The notes: a model not told the origin generated them from the sequence alone. Shown: positions 28,432 to 37,864, counted from the first letter of the stretch. The stretch: DNA of 64,000 nt from an uncultured Methanobrevibacter sp. (GCA_900314635.1 OMVY01000003.1:62001-126000); one strand, 5' to 3'. A program made the numbers and translations.

Positions 28432-29418
28432 TTAAAACCAGCTGTCCAAACTTTTTTGAGTTGAATTGAGTTTTTTCATCTTGTCACAGACATTTAAAAC
28501 CCTGTTTTGTGAAAATCCATGTTCCTCGCACATGAATTCGCATATTTTTTCTATATCCACCTTTTTGAACTTGATGTCATAATCAGGATTTATTTCATGT
28601 TTTAAAAATATGTTTCTAAGTTCATCAGGCTCATATGGAACGTCTGTAATTCCCTTTTGAACCAAAACATCTTCTAATGTGTTGTTTCTAATTAATTTGA
28701 GTCCTGTTTTTGCACCGATTCCATGAATTCCCTCATTGAAGTCGGTTCCAACCATCAATGCAACATCTATCAACTGCTCTCTTGTAAGGTCGATTTCAGA
28801 TAGGACTTTTTCCAGCTCCAGATATTCCAAATTGGATAGTCCTCCGCTTAATGTAAGGTTTCGAATGATTCTTGGGGCTCCGAATAATAAACAGTCGTAA
28901 TCCTGTGAAGCTACTGCCCAGGCATCTCCTTTTTGAACCATATATGCTCCTTGAGCCTCTCCTTCCCCTTTTGCCTGAACATATGGAACTCCCATATAGG
29001 TCAAAAGTTCTTTGGATGATTCAATAATATATTCAGACATTCTAGAGCTTCTCATTCCATATTTTCGAGCTTCTTCCATATCTCCAGCAGCTTTTGCAGC
29101 TTCATATTTTTCCCGAGCCTCCTCTCTTACGGCTCGGCGGGCTTCCACAGTTTTGGATTTATATTCTGAAGGCCCTCCATCAAAAACATAAATGGGTTTA
29201 ATGCCCTGATCAACAATGGAGGAGGTTCTATATAGAATTCCACTGAGATGAGAGGTTACTCTTCCTTCATCATCCGTGAGGGGACTTCCGTCTCTTTGAC
29301 GGATTCCAGATAAAAACTGATAAATTGTGTTGTATGCATCAATAGCTATGGTTCTTCCATTTAAATCCTTTAAATTAATCTCCTCAGGGGATACAATATC
29401 TTTAAACTTTACTCCCAT
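28432..29418 (-). CDS. fen: Flap endonuclease FEN1
   Basis: A 328-residue structure-specific nuclease that trims flaps during Okazaki fragment maturation and repair. It has the N-terminal catalytic domain (IAIDAYNTIYQ; YVFDGGPSEYKSKT), the internal catalytic domain (YVQAKGEGEAQGAYM; ASQDYDCLLFGA) and the helix-hairpin-helix (VGTDFNEGIHGIGAKTGLKL). The C-terminus ends with a PCNA-binding box, QKSLDSWF. ATG 29418 follows GGGTGGAAAG. It ends a minus-strand run that starts with cyaB. Confidence 0.96.
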   Translation of the reverse strand: MGVKFKDIVSPEEINLKDLNGRTIAIDAYNTIYQFLSGIRQRDGSPLTDDEGRVTSHLSGILYRTSSIVDQGIKPIYVFDGGPSEYKSKTVEARRAVREEAREKYEAAKAAGDMEEARKYGMRSSRMSEYIIESSKELLTYMGVPYVQAKGEGEAQGAYMVQKGDAWAVASQDYDCLLFGAPRIIRNLTLSGGLSNLEYLELEKVLSEIDLTREQLIDVALMVGTDFNEGIHGIGAKTGLKLIRNNTLEDVLVQKGITDVPYEPDELRNIFLKHEINPDYDIKFKKVDIEKICEFMCEEHGFSQNRVLNVCDKMKKLNSTQKSLDSWF

Positions 29419-29454
29419 CTTTCCACCCTTTAAATTTTTTTTGCTTAGATGCGG

Positions 29455-30024
29455 CTATTCTATTTCCTTGCAGAAGTGGGTTATCGGGAAATATTCCTTA
29501 ATCCACATCAATATTTCTCCTTTATAGATTATGGTGTAATCTCTAGAGAAAAAATCAGCATCTGTTTTATAAATTTCCTTCAATCTTTCATTAGCTTCTT
29601 CAATTTGAATCCTGTTGATTTCTCTTCTTGATTCAATATTGTACTTTTTCAGTATTCTTCCAATTGGAATGTCTGCTTTAGTCAGGTCTTCCTTGATTCC
29701 TTCGCTCAATCTTTTTAGAGGAATATATGAAACTGCATAAATCAATGGCAAATCATCCTTGTGCATGATGATTTCGCGATAGTTTATATCTTCTCCTTTT
29801 TCTATATTGACTAATTCCGCATTTTCTTCAGTTGATTCTTCCACATGCTGCTGCAATGTATCCAAGCTGATCTTGCCGTATAAAACATCAAGAATGGCGG
29901 TTATGGAACCATCTGTGCTTAAGAGTATTTTCTGAGTATTGGAAAAAGTTTTTCCATAGCTTTCTTCCAGATTGTTGATTTTTTCAATTAACCTAACATT
30001 TATATTGTTGTCTTCGTTGTTCAT
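29455..30024 (-). CDS. Chorismate-lyase-like protein (DUF98 family)
   Basis: A 189-residue protein of the DUF98/chorismate pyruvate-lyase-like family. It shows LLSTDGSITAILDVLYG (about residues 34-50), a conserved arginine in YREIIM, PLIYAVSYIPL (about 94-104) and ADIPIGRILKKYNIESRREI (about 117-136). In methanogens such enzymes could release 4-hydroxybenzoate or a related aromatic acid from chorismate for methanopterin synthesis; that role is inferred. ATG 30024 follows GGGATTGAAAC. It lies 36 bp upstream of fen on the same strand. Confidence 0.82.
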   Translation of the reverse strand: MNNEDNNINVRLIEKINNLEESYGKTFSNTQKILLSTDGSITAILDVLYGKISLDTLQQHVEESTEENAELVNIEKGEDINYREIIMHKDDLPLIYAVSYIPLKRLSEGIKEDLTKADIPIGRILKKYNIESRREINRIQIEEANERLKEIYKTDADFFSRDYTIIYKGEILMWIKEYFPITHFCKEIE

Positions 30025-30084
30025 GTTTCAATCCCTTTTTATTTTTTTACCATCTTTATAATGAATAGTAAATATGATTATGGA

Positions 30085-31341
30085 TTATATTATGTTTTCA
30101 GGATTTTCAATAAATCCGTTGATGGCAGATGCAGCCACCACTCCGGCATTAGCCAGATAAACTGATGAGAGAGGGTCTCCCATTCTGCCCTTGAAATTTC
30201 TGTTGGTTGTTGAAATGCTTGTTTCTCCTTCGGATAAAACACCCATGTGCGCTCCAAGACAAGGTCCGCAGCCTGGATTGCAAACTATTGCTCCGGATTT
30301 TATAAAGGTTTCAATATATCCCTTCTCCAGGGCTTCGAGATAGATTTCCCTTGATGCAGGGATTACAATCAATCTAACATCATCATGGATTTGTTTTCCT
30401 TTAAGAACATCTGCAGCCTGCTTGAGGTCTGCAAGTCTTCCATTGGTGCAGGAGCCGATAACCGCCTGGTCGATATGGGTTCCTTCAACTTTTGATAAAG
30501 GCTTAACATTATCCACATCATTAGGGCAGGCTATTTGCGCTTCAAGGTCTTCAACATTGTATAACAGCTCTTTGGCATAAACTGCGTCCTTGTCTGACTT
30601 GAATATCTTCAATTGATTCTCTGTTTTACCTGTTCTCTGGCACACATAGTCGATAGTGGCTTTATTAGGTTCCATGATTCCATTTTTAGCACCCATTTCG
30701 ATAGCCATGTTTGTAATGGTCATTCTATCTCCAACAGACATATCATCAATTGTCTCGCCGCAGAACTCAGCTGTTTTATAAGTTGCGCCGGCTATTCCAA
30801 TATCTCCGATTATATTCAAAACCACATCCTTGGATGTGATTCCAGGATTCAATTTCCCTTCAACTTCAATCTTCAAAGCTTCAGGAACCATGAACCATGT
30901 TTTTCCAGTTGCATAAACCATGGCTATGTCTGTAGCGCCCATGCCTGTTGAAAATGCTCCGAATGCTCCGTAAGTGCAGGTGTGAGAGTCTGCGCCAACG
31001 ATGATCTTTCCAGGCTCTACATGCCCCATTTCTGGAAGCACCTGGTGGCAGATTCCTTCTCCGTGGGTATAATAATTTTTAATGTTCTGTTCCTTTATGA
31101 AGTTTCTAACCACTTTTTGAAATTCTGCTGATCCTATGGTGTTTGCTGGAATATTATGGTCAAATACAAGCACGATTTTCTCATTATCCCATACTTTATC
31201 GCTTACTGTCTCAAAAGTCTTTATTGCAGGGGGAGAAGTTCCATCATGTGACATGACCAGATCTACTTCAGATTCGATGATTTCCCCAGGGATTACTTCT
31301 CTTCCCAGCTTGTTGGATAATATTTTTTCTGTAATATTCAA
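30085..31341 (-). CDS. aksD: Homoaconitase / 3-isopropylmalate dehydratase large subunit
   Basis: A 418-residue aconitase-family large subunit. Cysteine ligands of the [4Fe-4S] cluster lie in GSCTNGR (about residues 297-303) and CNPGCGPCLG (about 359-368). VGADSHTCTYGAFG (about 115-128) is also typical. The family includes LeuC of leucine synthesis and AksD/HacA of coenzyme B synthesis. The adjacent aksA-type homocitrate synthase supports AksD, but specificity is set mostly by the small subunit, which is not here. The start is TTG 31341 with a GAAGGAGA site. A second large-subunit gene should exist elsewhere for leucine. Confidence 0.85.
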   Translation of the reverse strand: MNITEKILSNKLGREVIPGEIIESEVDLVMSHDGTSPPAIKTFETVSDKVWDNEKIVLVFDHNIPANTIGSAEFQKVVRNFIKEQNIKNYYTHGEGICHQVLPEMGHVEPGKIIVGADSHTCTYGAFGAFSTGMGATDIAMVYATGKTWFMVPEALKIEVEGKLNPGITSKDVVLNIIGDIGIAGATYKTAEFCGETIDDMSVGDRMTITNMAIEMGAKNGIMEPNKATIDYVCQRTGKTENQLKIFKSDKDAVYAKELLYNVEDLEAQIACPNDVDNVKPLSKVEGTHIDQAVIGSCTNGRLADLKQAADVLKGKQIHDDVRLIVIPASREIYLEALEKGYIETFIKSGAIVCNPGCGPCLGAHMGVLSEGETSISTTNRNFKGRMGDPLSSVYLANAGVVAASAINGFIENPENII

Positions 31342-31745
31342 ATTGAGTCTCCTTCAATATTATGATAATTATTAATTAATTTTAATTATTCTAAATCATT
31401 ATAATTTTTGTTTATAATATTAAAAAACTTATTGATTTAATTTTTTGTTTTTATTTGATATTGTTTTTTCTTAATTTGATATTGTTTTCTAGATATTTTA
31501 AATATTTAGAGAGCATTTGAAAAATAAGGTTCATAAATGGTTTACTCTGCTTGATTAAGTATTTAAATTTCTTTTTGTGAAAAATAAGATTCATAAATGG
31601 TTTACTCTGCTTGATTAAGTATTTAAATTTCTTTTTGTGAGAAATAAGAGTGAATTGGATAAAATATATCAAAATTAAAAAATAGTTTTTTAAATTTAGG
31701 TTTTTTTAAAAAAAGAAAATAAAGAAGTAGAATATTTATTGTCAA
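31342..31745. other. Gap between aksA and aksD with a 60-bp repeat
   Basis: No gene. The right two thirds hold a 60-bp tandem duplication. A shorter repeat of TTTGATATTGTTTTCT-like sequence occurs near 31456-31494. The aksD promoter must lie here on the minus strand. Confidence 0.6.
31519..31648. repeat. 60-bp tandem duplication
   Basis: Unit one (31519-31578) and unit two (31579-31638) are nearly identical, with a 10-bp start of a third (31639-31648). The unit contains a fairly GC-neutral core, TTCATAAATGGTTTACTCTG. It has no start-to-stop coding sense in any shared frame longer than the unit. Confidence 0.92.
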
Positions 31746-32924
31746 TTAGAAATCAACAATATTCTCATCAATACTTCTTACAATGTCTTTAAACACATCG
31801 TCGTTGATGTATTTTCCTTCTTCCCGGCTTTGCTTGACTTTTTCAACGATTTGGCAAAGCTGGTCTTTTGTCACATGGTATCCACAGGCATCAAGCTTGG
31901 CCTTTACAGCCCGGCATCCTGAATGTTTTCCAAGAACAAGTCTTCTTTTTTGTCCAACAAGCTCGGGCAGGTAAGGTTCGTAGCAGAGAGGCTCTTCAAT
32001 AACCGCATCCACATGTATTCCTGATTCATGTCTGAATACGTTCTTTCCTACGATAGGTTTGTTGTAAGGGATTGGAAGGCCTGATTTTTGTGATACCAGT
32101 TCGGAAAGTGCTTGGATGTGTTTTATTTTAAATCCAAGGTCCTTGCCGTATAATAGTTTCAAAGTCATTATCAGCTCTTCAAGGGAAGCATTTCCAGCAC
32201 GTTCTCCTATGCCGTTTACAGTTGTTGAAACAGCATATCCTCCTGCAAGGAGACCTGCAATTGAGTTTATTACTGCAAGGCCGAAGTCATTATGGCAGTG
32301 CATAGCAATATTCACATCGGTAACTTTTTTGATTTCCTTTATCAGGAATGTCATCCCTTGGGGTGTGATGCATCCAGTAGTATCTGCGATGTGGACCCTG
32401 TCCGCTCCGCATTCGTCAGCATTCTTATAGATTCTTTTCAGGAAGTCGAGATCTGTTCTTGTAGCATCTTCGGAAGAGAATGCCACATATAATCCATGGT
32501 CTTTTCCGTATTCGATTGCATCCATGCACTTTTCCAATGCTTCCTGCCTTGTAATGTGCATCTTATGGTCGAGGTGCAGGTCTGATACGCCCATGAATGT
32601 AATGATTCCATCAACATCGCAGTCGAGAGCCTTGTCGATGTCTTCCTTTTTAGTTCTGGTGAGTCCGAGAATATCTGCATTCAATCCTTCTGAGGCAATT
32701 GCCTTTACAGTTTCAGCTTCTCTTTTTGAGACAATTGGAAAACCTGCTTCAATCTGGTGGATTCTAAGTTCATCAAGCTTATGAGCTATTTCAATCTTGT
32801 CTTCCCTGCTGAAACAGACTCCTGGAGTTTGTTCACCGTCTCTTAATGTTGTATCATATATGAGAATATCTTTTGGTAATTTGATTTCTTCTTCTCTGTT
32901 AAAAGGGCTTACAAAATATTGCAC
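31746..32924 (-). CDS. aksA: Homocitrate synthase AksA (coenzyme B biosynthesis)
   Basis: A 392-residue member of the isopropylmalate/homocitrate synthase family that condenses acetyl-CoA with 2-oxoglutarate and its longer homologues, the chain elongation giving the suberate part of coenzyme B. Key motifs are LIYDTTLRDGEQTPGVCF near residue 20, AMHCHNDFGLAV (metal-binding His pair) around 205, and NGIGERAGNASLEE. The open frame extends to 32996, but the better start is GTG 32924, preceded five bases upstream by GGAAGTGA (32930-32937). This removes a basic 24-residue extension absent from family members. Citramalate or isopropylmalate synthase activity cannot be excluded. Confidence 0.88.
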   Translation of the reverse strand: MQYFVSPFNREEEIKLPKDILIYDTTLRDGEQTPGVCFSREDKIEIAHKLDELRIHQIEAGFPIVSKREAETVKAIASEGLNADILGLTRTKKEDIDKALDCDVDGIITFMGVSDLHLDHKMHITRQEALEKCMDAIEYGKDHGLYVAFSSEDATRTDLDFLKRIYKNADECGADRVHIADTTGCITPQGMTFLIKEIKKVTDVNIAMHCHNDFGLAVINSIAGLLAGGYAVSTTVNGIGERAGNASLEELIMTLKLLYGKDLGFKIKHIQALSELVSQKSGLPIPYNKPIVGKNVFRHESGIHVDAVIEEPLCYEPYLPELVGQKRRLVLGKHSGCRAVKAKLDACGYHVTKDQLCQIVEKVKQSREEGKYINDDVFKDIVRSIDENIVDF

Positions 32925-33244
32925 TTTTTTCACTTCCGAATATTTTAAATGAATTGTAAGTATAGTTGGTTTTTTAGTTTTTGCTTTAAAAATCAATTTA
33001 GTATAATTAGCCTTACAAGGTTTATTTTTTATACTTCAATCAATTTAAGGCGAATCTAATAATATTTAAATCTTGTAGTTTGTTCTTTATAATACTTACT
33101 ATTTTTTTATTAATTATTCTAAGCTTTCTGAGTATTCAGCATTTTTTATATTAATTTGTTTATTTTTATTTTTTCTGTTTGTTTGGTGTTTTTTATATTA
33201 ATTTGTTTATTTTTATTTTTTCTGTTTGTTTGGTGTTTTTTATA
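32925..33244. other. Gap with a 47-bp tandem repeat upstream of aksA
   Basis: No gene. The part next to aksA (32990-33060) has promoter-like AT-rich sequence with GCCTTACAAGG near 33010-33020. The rest is the 47-bp repeat described separately. Confidence 0.55.
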
Positions 33245-33252
33245 TTAATTTT
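33142..33252. repeat. 47-bp tandem repeat reaching the cyaB 3' end
   Basis: Units start at 33142, 33189 and 33236 (partial). They are identical apart from truncation of the last. The third, partial unit covers the stop codon of the minus-strand CYTH gene. Confidence 0.92.
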
Positions 33253-33796
33253 TATTGTCCAGATTTTCAAGCAGCTCCAAATAAGATGTTCTCTCGAAGC
33301 CTTCTGTAATTCCCAGTTTTTCAAAGATATCGAAAATGCTCTTTTGAGCTTCGCTGTAATCGGAACCATCTTCTAGAGCAAGTTCAATCTCCATATAAGG
33401 ATCTAGCCCCCAGACATTGTCCAGGCTTATTTCAAAATTTTTCAATGAATAGTATTCCCTGTCCTTAATAACCGTTCTGACTTCTTTAAAACCCAGATTT
33501 TCAAAAATTCTACTGCATTTTTCAGCATCTTCAATTTTCATTTCCACTTCTTCTCTTGTCTTGCTCTTGCTGTCTATTTTAGGCCCTTTGTAAGTGATGA
33601 ACAAGTTGTGGGATTCTTCGGTTTTTGTCTCCCTTATTCTAAGGGCTTCATCGCTTTTAGCAAAGTCTACAACAGGGCTATTGAAATATCTATCCTCCTG
33701 ATGTTCGGTTTTTACTTTAATTGCTCCTAAATCATTTAATTTATCTTTTATTTCATCAAAACTGTTTATTTTAGCTTTTACTTCCACTTCTATCAT
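33245..33796 (-). CDS. cyaB: CYTH-domain protein (class IV adenylate cyclase / triphosphatase family)
   Basis: A 183-residue CYTH protein. The signature EVEVKAK is at residues 3-9. Strand residues with alternating charges line the predicted tunnel (LRIRETK; ITYKGPK; EEVEMKI; VIKDREYY; ISLDNVWGLDPYMEIEL). Family members hydrolyse triphosphates, thiamine triphosphate or polyphosphate, or cyclise ATP, always with divalent metal; which applies in archaea is not known. ATG 33796 follows GAGAGGGT. The gene is first in the minus-strand run toward aksA. Confidence 0.85.
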   Translation of the reverse strand: MIEVEVKAKINSFDEIKDKLNDLGAIKVKTEHQEDRYFNSPVVDFAKSDEALRIRETKTEESHNLFITYKGPKIDSKSKTREEVEMKIEDAEKCSRIFENLGFKEVRTVIKDREYYSLKNFEISLDNVWGLDPYMEIELALEDGSDYSEAQKSIFDIFEKLGITEGFERTSYLELLENLDNKN

Positions 33797-33863
33797 TTTT
33801 ACCCTCTCTTTTAGCTATAGTTTTTTAGTTAATTTTTGTGCTTGATTTTTACAAATTTTTAAG

Positions 33864-33933
33864 TTTTCAATATATGATTTTTCATTATAATATTTTAGTT
33901 TTTCAATATATGATTTTCATTAAAATATTTTAG
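33864..33933. repeat. 36-bp imperfect tandem repeat
   Basis: TTTTCAATATATGATTTT begins at 33864 and again at 33900, each followed by a CATTA-A/T-AATATTTTAG tail. It lies just upstream of the minus-strand CYTH gene and could contain its promoter in duplicate. Confidence 0.8.
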
Positions 33934-34166
33934 TTCTTTTTTTATTTTTTTTAATATTTTTTTTAAAATTATCCAAATTTTTTAAATTTCTAATTTTTAT
34001 TTATTTTCTATTTTAGTTTTTAATATTTTTAATTTTTAAAATTTACATTTCAATATTTATGTTTTTTCAGTTTAATCTATTTAAAATCGCTTTTGATTTT
34101 TAAGTATTACTAATGATTACTTTTATTATTACTATTTATAAGCATTTTTCAATTTTTCACAATTAA

Positions 34167-34186
34167 CTTTATATAGTATATAAATA
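34167..34186 (+). promoter_or_regulatory. TATA box region of tbp
   Basis: CTTTATATAGTATATAAATA provides one or two overlapping strong TATA elements about 150 bp before the tbp start. This could let TBP level feed back on its own promoter (inference). Confidence 0.55.
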
Positions 34187-34333
34187 AAATATTTTATTAG
34201 TAAAAATTTTAGTTAAAATTTTATATAATTTTATTGTTATTTTTTAGTCAATTTTCGATTTATTAAACCTTAAAATTGTTAAATTTTCCAAAATATTTAC
34301 TTACTTTTTTTCATAAATGTTGGAGGTATTAAG

Positions 34334-34879
34334 TTGACCGATGTTGATATAAAAATAGAAAACATTGTAGCTTCTGCTAGCGTTGGTAAGGACATCGAGC
34401 TTACTGAAGTAGCAAAAGCTCTTGAAGACGTCGATTTTAATAGAGAACAGTTCCCGGGATTAGTTTCAAAATTAAAAGATCCTAAAACTGCTGCTTTGAT
34501 TTTCTCATCAGGCAAACTCGTTTGTACTGGTGCCAAATCCATTGACGATTCAAAGTTGGCTATTCATAAAACTGTTGATCTCATGAGGACAATCGATACA
34601 GAGATTCCTGAAGAATACGAGATCATAATTCAAAATATCGTTGCTTCTGCAGATTTACATTCTACTTTGAATTTAGAAGCAATCGCTTTAGAGTTAGAGA
34701 ATACCGAATATGAACCAGAACAATTCCCTGGTTTGGTATATCGTTTAACCGACCCTAAAGTTGTATTATTATTATTTGGTTCCGGTAAGGTGGTCTGTAC
34801 TGGTGCAAAAACCAAAAGCGATGCTAAGTTAGGTGTGGAAAACGCAAAAGACAGACTTAGCGAGTTAGACCTAATATAA
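34334..34879 (+). CDS. tbp: TATA-box binding protein TBP
   Basis: A 181-residue archaeal TBP, made of two direct repeats of the saddle domain (about residues 5-90 and 95-180). Each repeat has the paired motifs (I-x-N-I-V-A-S-A and E-Q-F-P-G-L-V, then F-x-S-G-K-x-V-C-T-G-A-K). It recruits TFB and RNA polymerase to promoters. The start is TTG 34334, shown by GGAGGT at 34322-34327; no ATG is suitably placed. The two repeats are acidic, as usual in archaea. It is followed after 13 nt by the phosphatase/coiled-coil fusion, so the two probably share a transcript. Confidence 0.97.
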   Translation: MTDVDIKIENIVASASVGKDIELTEVAKALEDVDFNREQFPGLVSKLKDPKTAALIFSSGKLVCTGAKSIDDSKLAIHKTVDLMRTIDTEIPEEYEIIIQNIVASADLHSTLNLEAIALELENTEYEPEQFPGLVYRLTDPKVVLLLFGSGKVVCTGAKTKSDAKLGVENAKDRLSELDLI

Positions 34880-34892
34880 TTTGGTGATGTGT

Positions 34893-36761
34893 TTGATTAA
34901 ACTTGTAGTATTTGACTTAGATAATGTTATTATTGATGGTGAGGGCATAGATGAGATTGGTAAATTAGTTAATGTTGAAGATCAAATTGCAGCAATCACT
35001 GAGCAAGCTATGCAAGGTGAATTAAACTTCGAAACATCCATTAAACAAAGGGTAGCCCTTCTTGAAGGTGCTGCTGTTGATGATATCAAAAAATTAGCTG
35101 ATGAAATGCCTCTTATGGCAGGAGCAGAAGAAACCGTTAAATCATTGAAGGAGAACGGTTTTGATGTGATTATTATTAGTGGTAGTTTTGATATAATCGC
35201 CAATACTATAAAACAAAAATTGCCTGTGGATGAGATATTCACAAATTCATTAGTTTCCAAAGATGGAGCATTGACTGGAGAGGTCACAGGACCATTAGTC
35301 TCAGGCAATAAATTAGATGTATTGAAAGAGTACATTGCCGATGCCGGATACACACTCGATGAATGTATCTCTGTTGGAGATGGAGCTAATGATATTTCTA
35401 TGATTGAATCTGCAAAATATGGAATTGCATTCAATGCAAAACCTACTTTAAAGGAAAATGCGGATATTATTGTAGAAACCCGAAATTTAACTGACGTTTT
35501 AGACGTTATTCTTAATTTAAATTCTAAAAACACTGATGAAGGTGCTAGCGTGGAAAACGAAGTTGCTGTAGAAACTGAAGTAGTTGAAACTACTGACGTA
35601 GTTGTTGAAAACCAAGATGAACAAGTTACCGATGTAACTGAAGATGCTGTCGAAGAAACCGTGGAAGATGTTGAAGAAGCTGAAGAAGTAGTTGAAGAAG
35701 AGGCTGCTGAAGAGGAAGCTGAGGAAGCTGAGGAAGTAGTTGAAGAGGAAGCTGCTGAGGAAGAAGCTGAAGAGGCTGAGGAAGTAGTTGAAGAGGAAGC
35801 TGCTGAGGAAGAAGCTGAAGAGGCTGAGGAAGTAGTTGAGGAAGAAGCTGCTGAAGAAGAAAAGCCTAAAAAAGCTAAAAAATCTAAAAAGAACAAAAAC
35901 AGTCTTCCAGAACCTGTTGATTTTGTTTTAGCTGACACTCCTGAAGGAGTTAGAGCTCAAAAAGACGAAAAAGAAGAACTTATCGCTCAAATCGCTGATG
36001 AGAGAGAAAGTTTCAATAGAGAAGCTAAAGAACAACGCAAAATCCGTGATGAATTAAACGTTGAATTAAAAGAAAACTTGGCAAAAGCTATTGAATTCAG
36101 AGATCAACGTAACGAAATCAACAAGGAAGTTGAAGAAAATAAAAAAGCAAGAAACCAGGTCAATGAGCAAATTAAAAATCTTGAATGGTCTTCCGGTAAG
36201 AGAGATAAGATAAAGCTCGAAAATGAAATCAAGAAGATCGATAAGATCATCGAAACCAGAGTTTTAGATATCAAAAAGGAAAACCAGCTTGTTAAAAGCG
36301 CTAATGATTTAAGAAAACAACTCAGTGATATTAAAGAGGATGACAAAGTTAAAGAAGAAGCTCAAGAGCTTAAGAAACAATCCGAAGAATACCACGCTAA
36401 AGTTGTTGAACTTTCTGAAAAAGCTCAAGAAGCTCATGAACAAATGCTTGATTACTTTAGAAAAACCGATGAAATCAGAACAGCTGCTGATGCAGCTCAC
36501 AAGAAATTCATCCAAGCAAGAAAGAGCGCTTCTGCTAAACATGAAGACTTTAAGATGGTCTTAAGTGAAATTCACGTTATCAACAAAGCGTTAGGTAGCA
36601 ACAGATCCAGAAAACGAAAATCCAACAAATCTGAAAGCTCCCATGCTAAAGGTAGCCGTGAAGAGAAAGAAAAAGCAGAAATTATCTTTGATAAATTCAA
36701 AAACGGTAAGAAATTATCTACTGAAGAGTTATTACTCTTACAAAAGTATGATATTAACTAA
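34893..36761 (+). CDS. serB: HAD phosphatase (SerB-like) fused to acidic repeats and a coiled coil
   Basis: A 622-residue three-part protein. Residues about 1-205 are a HAD phosphatase of the phosphoserine phosphatase type (VVFDLDNVIIDG nucleophile motif; IIISGSFD; SVGDGANDISMI), expected to release serine from phosphoserine. Residues about 215-325 are a low-complexity acidic linker with four 16-residue repeats of EEVVEEEAAEEEAEEA type (DNA units at 35685, 35733, 35781, 35829). A lysine-rich hinge follows, and residues about 350-570 are a highly charged coiled coil like the COG1340 archaeal proteins. Start choice is uncertain: TTG 34893 has GGTGAT (34883-34888) four bases upstream, while ATG 34887 overlaps it. 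The coiled coil suggests a scaffold or complex role beyond metabolism. Confidence 0.85.
   Translation: MIKLVVFDLDNVIIDGEGIDEIGKLVNVEDQIAAITEQAMQGELNFETSIKQRVALLEGAAVDDIKKLADEMPLMAGAEETVKSLKENGFDVIIISGSFDIIANTIKQKLPVDEIFTNSLVSKDGALTGEVTGPLVSGNKLDVLKEYIADAGYTLDECISVGDGANDISMIESAKYGIAFNAKPTLKENADIIVETRNLTDVLDVILNLNSKNTDEGASVENEVAVETEVVETTDVVVENQDEQVTDVTEDAVEETVEDVEEAEEVVEEEAAEEEAEEAEEVVEEEAAEEEAEEAEEVVEEEAAEEEAEEAEEVVEEEAAEEEKPKKAKKSKKNKNSLPEPVDFVLADTPEGVRAQKDEKEELIAQIADERESFNREAKEQRKIRDELNVELKENLAKAIEFRDQRNEINKEVEENKKARNQVNEQIKNLEWSSGKRDKIKLENEIKKIDKIIETRVLDIKKENQLVKSANDLRKQLSDIKEDDKVKEEAQELKKQSEEYHAKVVELSEKAQEAHEQMLDYFRKTDEIRTAADAAHKKFIQARKSASAKHEDFKMVLSEIHVINKALGSNRSRKRKSNKSESSHAKGSREEKEKAEIIFDKFKNGKKLSTEELLLLQKYDIN
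35685..35876 (+). repeat. 48-bp coding tandem repeat (four units)
   Basis: Units start at 35685, 35733, 35781 and 35829, each encoding 16 mainly acidic residues. GAA/GAG choices vary between units, so the array is not entirely recent. The exact 48-bp period keeps the frame. Confidence 0.93.
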
Positions 36762-37100
36762 TTAAATTAATTATTTTTAATTAATTTTCTTATTTTTTAT
36801 TTTTAGTTAATATAACGATAATTCAACCTTTTTTATTTCTTTATCATTTTCTATTTTATTTAATTTTTCAGGTTTTTTATTTTATTCTATTTTTAATTAT
36901 TTTTAGCGTTTTTTTATTTTATCCTATTTTAATTATTTGCTATTTTTTATTCTATTTTATTTTAACTATTTTTAGCTATTTTCTATTGAATATTGAAAAT
37001 TTTTATTTTTGATTCTTTAAAATAATATTAATTAATTATTTAAATTGGTATTAATAATATATAATTATTAAATAATTTTTAATAATGGCTGGCTGATATT
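36762..37100. other. T-rich gap
   Basis: No gene. Repeated degenerate TTTTATTTTATTCTATTTTTAA-like runs follow the coiled-coil gene and would serve as archaeal T-tract terminators. Promoter-like AT sequence lies near 37030-37075. Confidence 0.6.
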
Positions 37101-37301
37101 ATGTCTGATGCTGAGAACCAAGAGAATAAAAAGGATGAAAAAATCGAAGTCTGTTATACCTGCGGCAAGAAATTTGACATGAACACTGATGAAGGGGCAC
37201 ATTACCACTACGGAGAATACCCTATGTGCGGTTATTGCACTAACTTCTTTGGCTTTTATGAAGAAGATCTAATGGATAACAAATTTTCTGATAAGGAATA
37301 A
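37101..37301 (+). CDS. Small zinc-ribbon protein (66 residues)
   Basis: A short soluble protein with CYTCGKKF at residues 18-25 and MCGYC near 47-51, a four-cysteine zinc site split by a histidine-rich linker (GAHYHYGEYP). The ends are charged and probably flexible. ATG 37101 is preceded by GGCTGATATT. Function is unknown; the size and layout suggest a protein- or RNA-binding adaptor. It stands alone between T-rich gaps. Confidence 0.85.
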   Translation: MSDAENQENKKDEKIEVCYTCGKKFDMNTDEGAHYHYGEYPMCGYCTNFFGFYEEDLMDNKFSDKE

Positions 37302-37864
37302 TCCTTTTTTTAGCTTTTAAATAATTATTTTTCAAATTTTTCAATTAATATTTATTTTACTTTCTTATTTTTTAGATTCCCTGACTTTTGATTTTTATTT
37401 AATTTTTATTTCATCATATTCAAAATCTTATCAAGATATGTTTTTAAATTGCTTATTTTTCTTTAAAATTTTTCATATTTGTGTTTTATTTCAGTTTTTA
37501 GCAAAAATTCTTCACTTTTCATATTTTTTCCAAAATAGAAAATATTAAATAATATAATTTTAATATAAAATTTTTAACAGATTTTTCTTCGGATTTTTTA
37601 AATTGAATTTATAAAATGAAATAATCCTAAAAAATCTTTTTTTACTATAAATATTCATATTTGTTTCTTATTTTTCTGATTAACAGATAAAAAACAGATA
37701 AAAACCTTAAAAATGCAAATCTCTATTTATGAATATTTAATTAATCTTATTAATTGGCTATTGACAATTTTTCATAAATGGCCGTTCGTAATTTATTAAA
37801 TTAACCAACTTGTAACTAATAGAAATTTGATTGATTTCTATAATTTTAATCATTATGTGATAGT
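37302..37864. other. AT-rich gap before topA
   Basis: No gene, repeat array or strong hairpin seen. The sequence ACAGATAAAAAACAGATAAAAACC (two short direct copies, around 37683-37706) is the only local repeat. A topA promoter must lie in the right part. Confidence 0.55.

Larger units (their letters stand above)
33797..34333. other. Divergent AT-rich gap before tbp
   Basis: No gene. It has a 36-bp imperfect tandem repeat (33864-33933) on the left and the tbp promoter on the right. The middle is featureless T-rich DNA. Confidence 0.6.

Noticed and set aside
32925-32996. 24-residue basic extension of AksA
   Set aside because: GTG 32924 has a well-spaced GGAAGTGA site and the extension is not typical of the family.
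34982-35938. Long minus-strand serine-rich frame opposite the phosphatase fusion
   Set aside because: It is the mirror of the GAA/GAG-rich acidic repeats; reverse reading of glutamate codons gives Ser/Phe/Leu runs.
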